Of a stretch of DNA of 64,000 bases, positions 59,950 to 64,000 are shown piece after piece. The notes under the pieces were generated by a model. It had not been told where the DNA came from, ran no database searches, and saw nothing but the letters and a program-made list of their open reading frames with translations. The stretch covers positions 33,828,656-33,892,655 of the forward strand of contig OW388291.1 in NCBI GenBank assembly GCA_936450465.1. Direction: 5' to 3'. The translations under genes were made by a program, and so were the position numbers. This DNA comes from Gibbula magus. Taxonomy: Eukaryota; Mollusca; Gastropoda; Trochida; Trochidae. The stretch's first letter is position 1. Each line of letters begins with the position of its first letter.

Positions 59950-62142
59950 CTGTAACATCAAATCCACAGTTTAGTTGTATGGTAAACATAACAAGTGGCA
60001 TACATATCTTATCTCAACATGTGCATCAAAGTATTTACCTACAAACCTGTGTGTTTGCAATAGTTTCTGTATTTTATCGCTTGTTTAATGTTGTATCAGA
60101 GAAATTGGTCTTTGCAAGAGAAGCATGTGAAGTGTGTCATGAGATATAAACTGAACTTGTGAAAAAGTTTGTATGCCCTTACTGTTGAACCCTTTTTGTA
60201 ATAATCCTGGTGCACACATGTGCCATTCATTGGTGCTATGAGTGTGAAAAGCGTACGCCTGCCCAACGACTGTGTGAAAACTTTACCTTTATACAGTCTA
60301 GGTCCTTAGTCAGCAAGTCTAGATAAACTGATTACACATATGGCAGGGTACGAATTCATTTTTTTTCAGCAGCTGCACCGAGTGCAGCTGATTATTTATA
60401 CCAGACTGCACCTGGGTGAAACTGGCTGCACCTGAATTATCACATTAGTTTCACTCAATTATGAGACTCATTTGTATACTAAATAAATATCAAAAACATT
60501 TTCTGTTTTGTTTTCATTAAAGTGATTGAAAAGGTGAATAAAACATAGATGTCATTAAATTAAATGTTATTATGAGAGGATGCATTATAGATTAATGAAT
60601 TTTATCATTTATGAGTATTGAGGCACATCTTAGTATTGACATTCATGTTCAACACAAACAACCTGGTAATTCATGTGACAACAGCACACATGGTTCCTCA
60701 GTGTCAATCTGGACCACTCATGCAATTGATAATAATTCCAATACCTTTGGAAGGTCACTGTAGATGTTTTTTCATGTAATACAAAACATTTAATGCTCGT
60801 GTTTACAAATAATTTTGATTTTGATTTTGAATCAATCACAATCAATTTAATATCATTTAACAGACGAATACTGAAAGGAATAAATGTATTTTGATCTCTA
60901 TTGGTTTTAAAACGTGCTAGTAAATATTTCCTTCCAGAAGGCAGCTTGACATATTCACTGCTTCATAGGGGTGTACAGTACAGTAACCATGAAACTTCCA
61001 AAGACTAAATTTTAGTCTATGGAAAGCTGTGCCACTTCAAAAAAAGGTTTTGTTACAAATACTAATTACAGTATACTTGTATTGATATTAAATATCAAAT
61101 TGTAGTTTTAATGGCTATAGCTGTCATATAGATTAATGGTCGCATCAAAGTTTTCTTAATTCTTATTTCTAAATTTCTTGTTTTTTAAAACATTTTACCA
61201 TTTGAGAATTAGTATAAAACTTGATAAAGAATCAAAAGCATGTTAATTATGTCATTCTATATCTTTTGAGATATAAATTAAGCCACATACTAAATCAGGA
61301 TGGATCAAGTTTTGGACTTGATTAAAGATGGCTGTGCAATGCAGTCCTTGTAGGAGGGATATTTTGTTATCTACACTGTATATGTAAACTGTTAGGTATT
61401 AGATGCAAATTCATACACAATATCAAACCTTTTTCTTATTTTTGTTGCATATTACAACAGCTGTGCGTACACCATTTTAACAGCAATAATGATAAATATT
61501 TAATGCCTGATAATGAAAACAACTACACAAAATCAACAAACTATTCAGAATTCTGTGGGCAAAATTTAACAACCATAATTTAACTCAACATGCCTAACGT
61601 AACTCAGTGGCAGAAGAGTACAAATGGCTGCCATTGTTGCAGCCCTTACTTGTCATATGCAAAAATCTCAAAACACTTTTTTCTCCTCAAACAATTAGCT
61701 CTGGATGGCTGAATAATTCAGCTCTAAACTTCTTCAACAGAGGCATGGCAGTAGCGTAATTAAGAACTAATTCCGAGGAGCTTTGAGAACTTGGGAATCT
61801 TGCCTCAGATTCTTCTATTGTCCCAGGCAGTTGCCAACATTGCCAATCAGTGACTCTCTTACAGTTCCATGATCAAAATTAGGTATAGGGTATCGGGGGA
61901 CCGTTTCACATTTGAAAGAAGATCTGAAGACAAACAGTCAAAAGGATAGCGGATTGAGACAGGGAAATGATGGAGGTGAGAGGTTGTCCTACTGTGTGGT
62001 GAATATGGAGGTTCATATATGATTTAGTTTACAGTGTGAAACTGCAGACAGACTACAGGAAATAGTATCCAGCCATAGGTTATATATCCTTAGGTGACCT
62101 TTGATTTTAAACTAATAAACATTTATCTATTTCATGGACAAT
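59950..62142. other. upstream RGS intron, no exon found
   Basis: Expected here or further right: the exon for the first half of DEP. I could not find it. A near copy of the 5.6-kb palindrome (GACTAAATTTTAGTCTATGG) is at about 61003. The rest is AT-rich. Confidence 0.4.
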
Positions 62143-62257
62143 CCTGTTCCAGAAAGCAATTGTAAAGTTACAATCAATTGTAGCCAATTCTTTTAACATT
62201 GGTTACACTGGATTGTAGCCTTACAATCGATTGTAAGTGTTTTGAGGAACAGGGCCC
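62143..62257. mobile_element. GGGCCCTGTTCC-type MITE (115 bp)
   Basis: The left end CCTGTTCCAGAAAGCAATTG and the inverted right end GGGCCCTGTTCCTCAAAACA. The inside is made of paired CAATTGTAA / TTACAATCGATTGTAA words that form a hairpin. Ends of this kind are frequent on small hairpin MITEs of marine invertebrates. Confidence 0.7.
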
Positions 62258-63119
62258 TGGATTATTGCAGATTCCTGTAAATTGACCAATCAGAATGGTT
62301 ATTCTAAAGGGAGTTAACCTTTGGGGTCATTCAATTTGACATACAAAAATGTTAAGAGAAAGGAGTGCAGATAAAAAGAATAGTTATACCTCCTTCATTA
62401 AACTAGTGAAAGATTAAGTATCAAACTCTTTTTGCTCCCTCCAAATCAATAACTCATTTAATAAACATGGTTTTACATATTACTATCCTTACCCAGGATA
62501 ATTTCAACCAGCCCACTAATCATGGATACGCATAATTTTTCGAATATTTCTGTGCTGAGGGCTTATACGTAAAGTGAGTAAAAACTATATTCTCACGCTT
62601 CATTTCACTTCACACATTAAAACTTCTCAAGGACTATTCCCAAGCCAACTTCCAAGATCATGTCCCGTGGACAAGAGATATAGTTCCAGTGAGACCCTGC
62701 TTCAGCTTTCAAACACTCGCTGGGACTAGCGCTTTTGAATCAAGGGACTGGACAAGCAATAGTTCTTTCTGGAATGATTTCTGGCCTAAAAGATTAAAGG
62801 TTAAAATTATAGTTTCATAGTTCACTTCACACGATCCCATTATAGTTCTCGGTGAATATTTGTGAAGCAGTGAGCTAGCATGTCTGGGTAAAGTTTGCCC
62901 TGTTGTAAAGCTCATAACCAATCAGGTCCCGGTTGAATGTATTGATTCCAAGCTGGGGCTATCACAGCCGAAGCACAACAAATGATGGGGAAAATTAAGG
63001 ACTGACACATCTAGCTTGGCTTTCACATTGATGAAGGAGGTTTTAAGTGACCCGCTTGATATGAGCATCACTGCAGGACTGCTTGATGAGGTACTGCACA
63101 GTGTATACCGTCTCTTCTC
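62258..63119. other. upstream RGS intron, no exon found
   Basis: No supported feature. The minus frames here (62709-62921, 62922-63164) show no DEP-like residues. Confidence 0.4.
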
Positions 63120-64000
63120 GTCTACACTGTACACTACCACACCACAGTCTACACTGTACACCACCGCAACATAAAGTCTACACTGTACACCACCGCACCA
63201 CAGAGTCTACACTGTACACTACCGCACAAGTCTACACTGTACACTACCGCACCACAGAGTCTTCACTGTACACTACCGCACCACAGAGTCTTCACTGTAC
63301 ACTACCGCACCACAGAGTCTTCACTGTACACTACCACACCACAGAGTCTTCACTGTACACTACCGCACAAGTCTACACTGTACACTACCATACCACAGAG
63401 TCTAAACTGTACACTACCGCACCAGTCTACACTGTACATCACCATACCACAGAGTCTACACTGTACATTACCGCACCACAGAGTCTACACTGTACACTAC
63501 CGCACCACCGAGTCTACACTGTACACTACCGCACCACAGAGTCTATACTGTACACCACCGCACCACAGAGTCTATACTGTTCACCACCGCACCACAGAGT
63601 CTAAACTGTACACTACCGCACCAGTCTACACTGTACACTACCATACCACAGAGTCTACACTGTACACCACCGCACCACAGAGTCTATACTGTACACTACC
63701 GCACCACCGAGTCTACACTGTACACTACCGCACCAGTCTACACTGTACACTACCGCACCAGTCTACACTGTACACTACCGCGACACAGAGTCTACACTGT
63801 ACATTACCGCACCAGTCTACACTGTACACTACCGCACCACAGAGTCTACACTGTACACCACCGCGACACAGAGTCTACACTGTACACCACCGCACCACAG
63901 AGTCTATACTGTTCACCACCGCACCACAGAGTCTAAACTGTACACTACCGCACCAGTCTACACTGTACACTACCGCACCACAGAGTCTACACTGTACACC
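63120..64000 (+). repeat. 29-bp minisatellite running off the right edge
   Basis: The unit GTCTACACTGTACACTACCG followed by CACCACAGA. A shorter 25-bp form lacks the CAGA step (GCACCAGTCTACAC). Over 30 copies in the window. Variants ACCACCGC, TTCACTGT and GCGACACAG recur in blocks, showing repeated local duplications. The 173-codon plus frame at 63083-63604 is a by-product. Confidence 0.95.

Noticed and set aside
63083..63604. 173-codon ORF with YTVHYRTTES repeats
   Set aside because: Reading of the 29-bp minisatellite; no start context or homology.

Overview
This is animal nuclear DNA: AT-rich, almost free of long open frames, full of decayed transposons and tandem arrays, with one split gene of small exons and large introns. 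The host looks like a lophotrochozoan, most likely a mollusc. That rests on the invertebrate form of the gene and on repeat tails I associate with mollusc, possibly abalone-like, genomes (for example the tail at 35668-35700). The species is a guess.

The main gene is on the minus strand. Thirteen exons between 59949 and 24425 join in phase into 412 codons plus a stop, encoding an R7-family regulator of G-protein signalling (RGS6/RGS7-like by its N-terminal half). In order they encode the second half of a DEP domain, the DEP helical extension, a GGL domain with its NPW motif, and a complete RGS domain with the G-alpha-contact residues. The first half of DEP and the start codon lie beyond position 64000. 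In known R7 proteins GGL binds the beta-5 G-protein subunit, DEP binds a membrane anchor, and RGS accelerates GTP hydrolysis on Gi/o alpha subunits.

Left of the gene (1-24 kb) there is a non-LTR retrotransposon RT relic (430-860), a cluster of short dispersed repeats (to 3.9 kb), the TATA-driven first exon of a probable secreted protein (minus, 6912-6870), a long hairpin element (7963-8117), a 34-bp minisatellite (9.7-10.7 kb), a GC-richer island with several CCAAT boxes (14.3-15.8 kb), a mariner transposase relic (17.1-17.65 kb) and a long AT-rich stretch.

The gene's introns carry most of the repeats. These include a 5-kb, 70-bp-unit satellite in a 21-kb intron (41.4-46.4 kb), a 45-bp array open on both strands (49.6-50.0 kb), several smaller arrays, three deletion derivatives of one terminal-inverted-repeat element, a second such element carrying what looks like a decayed helicase fragment, and three non-repetitive islands that could be enhancers (50.5-52.8 kb). 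A 29-bp minisatellite runs off the right edge. I saw no prokaryotic genes, CRISPR arrays or rRNA genes, and no convincing intact tRNA.
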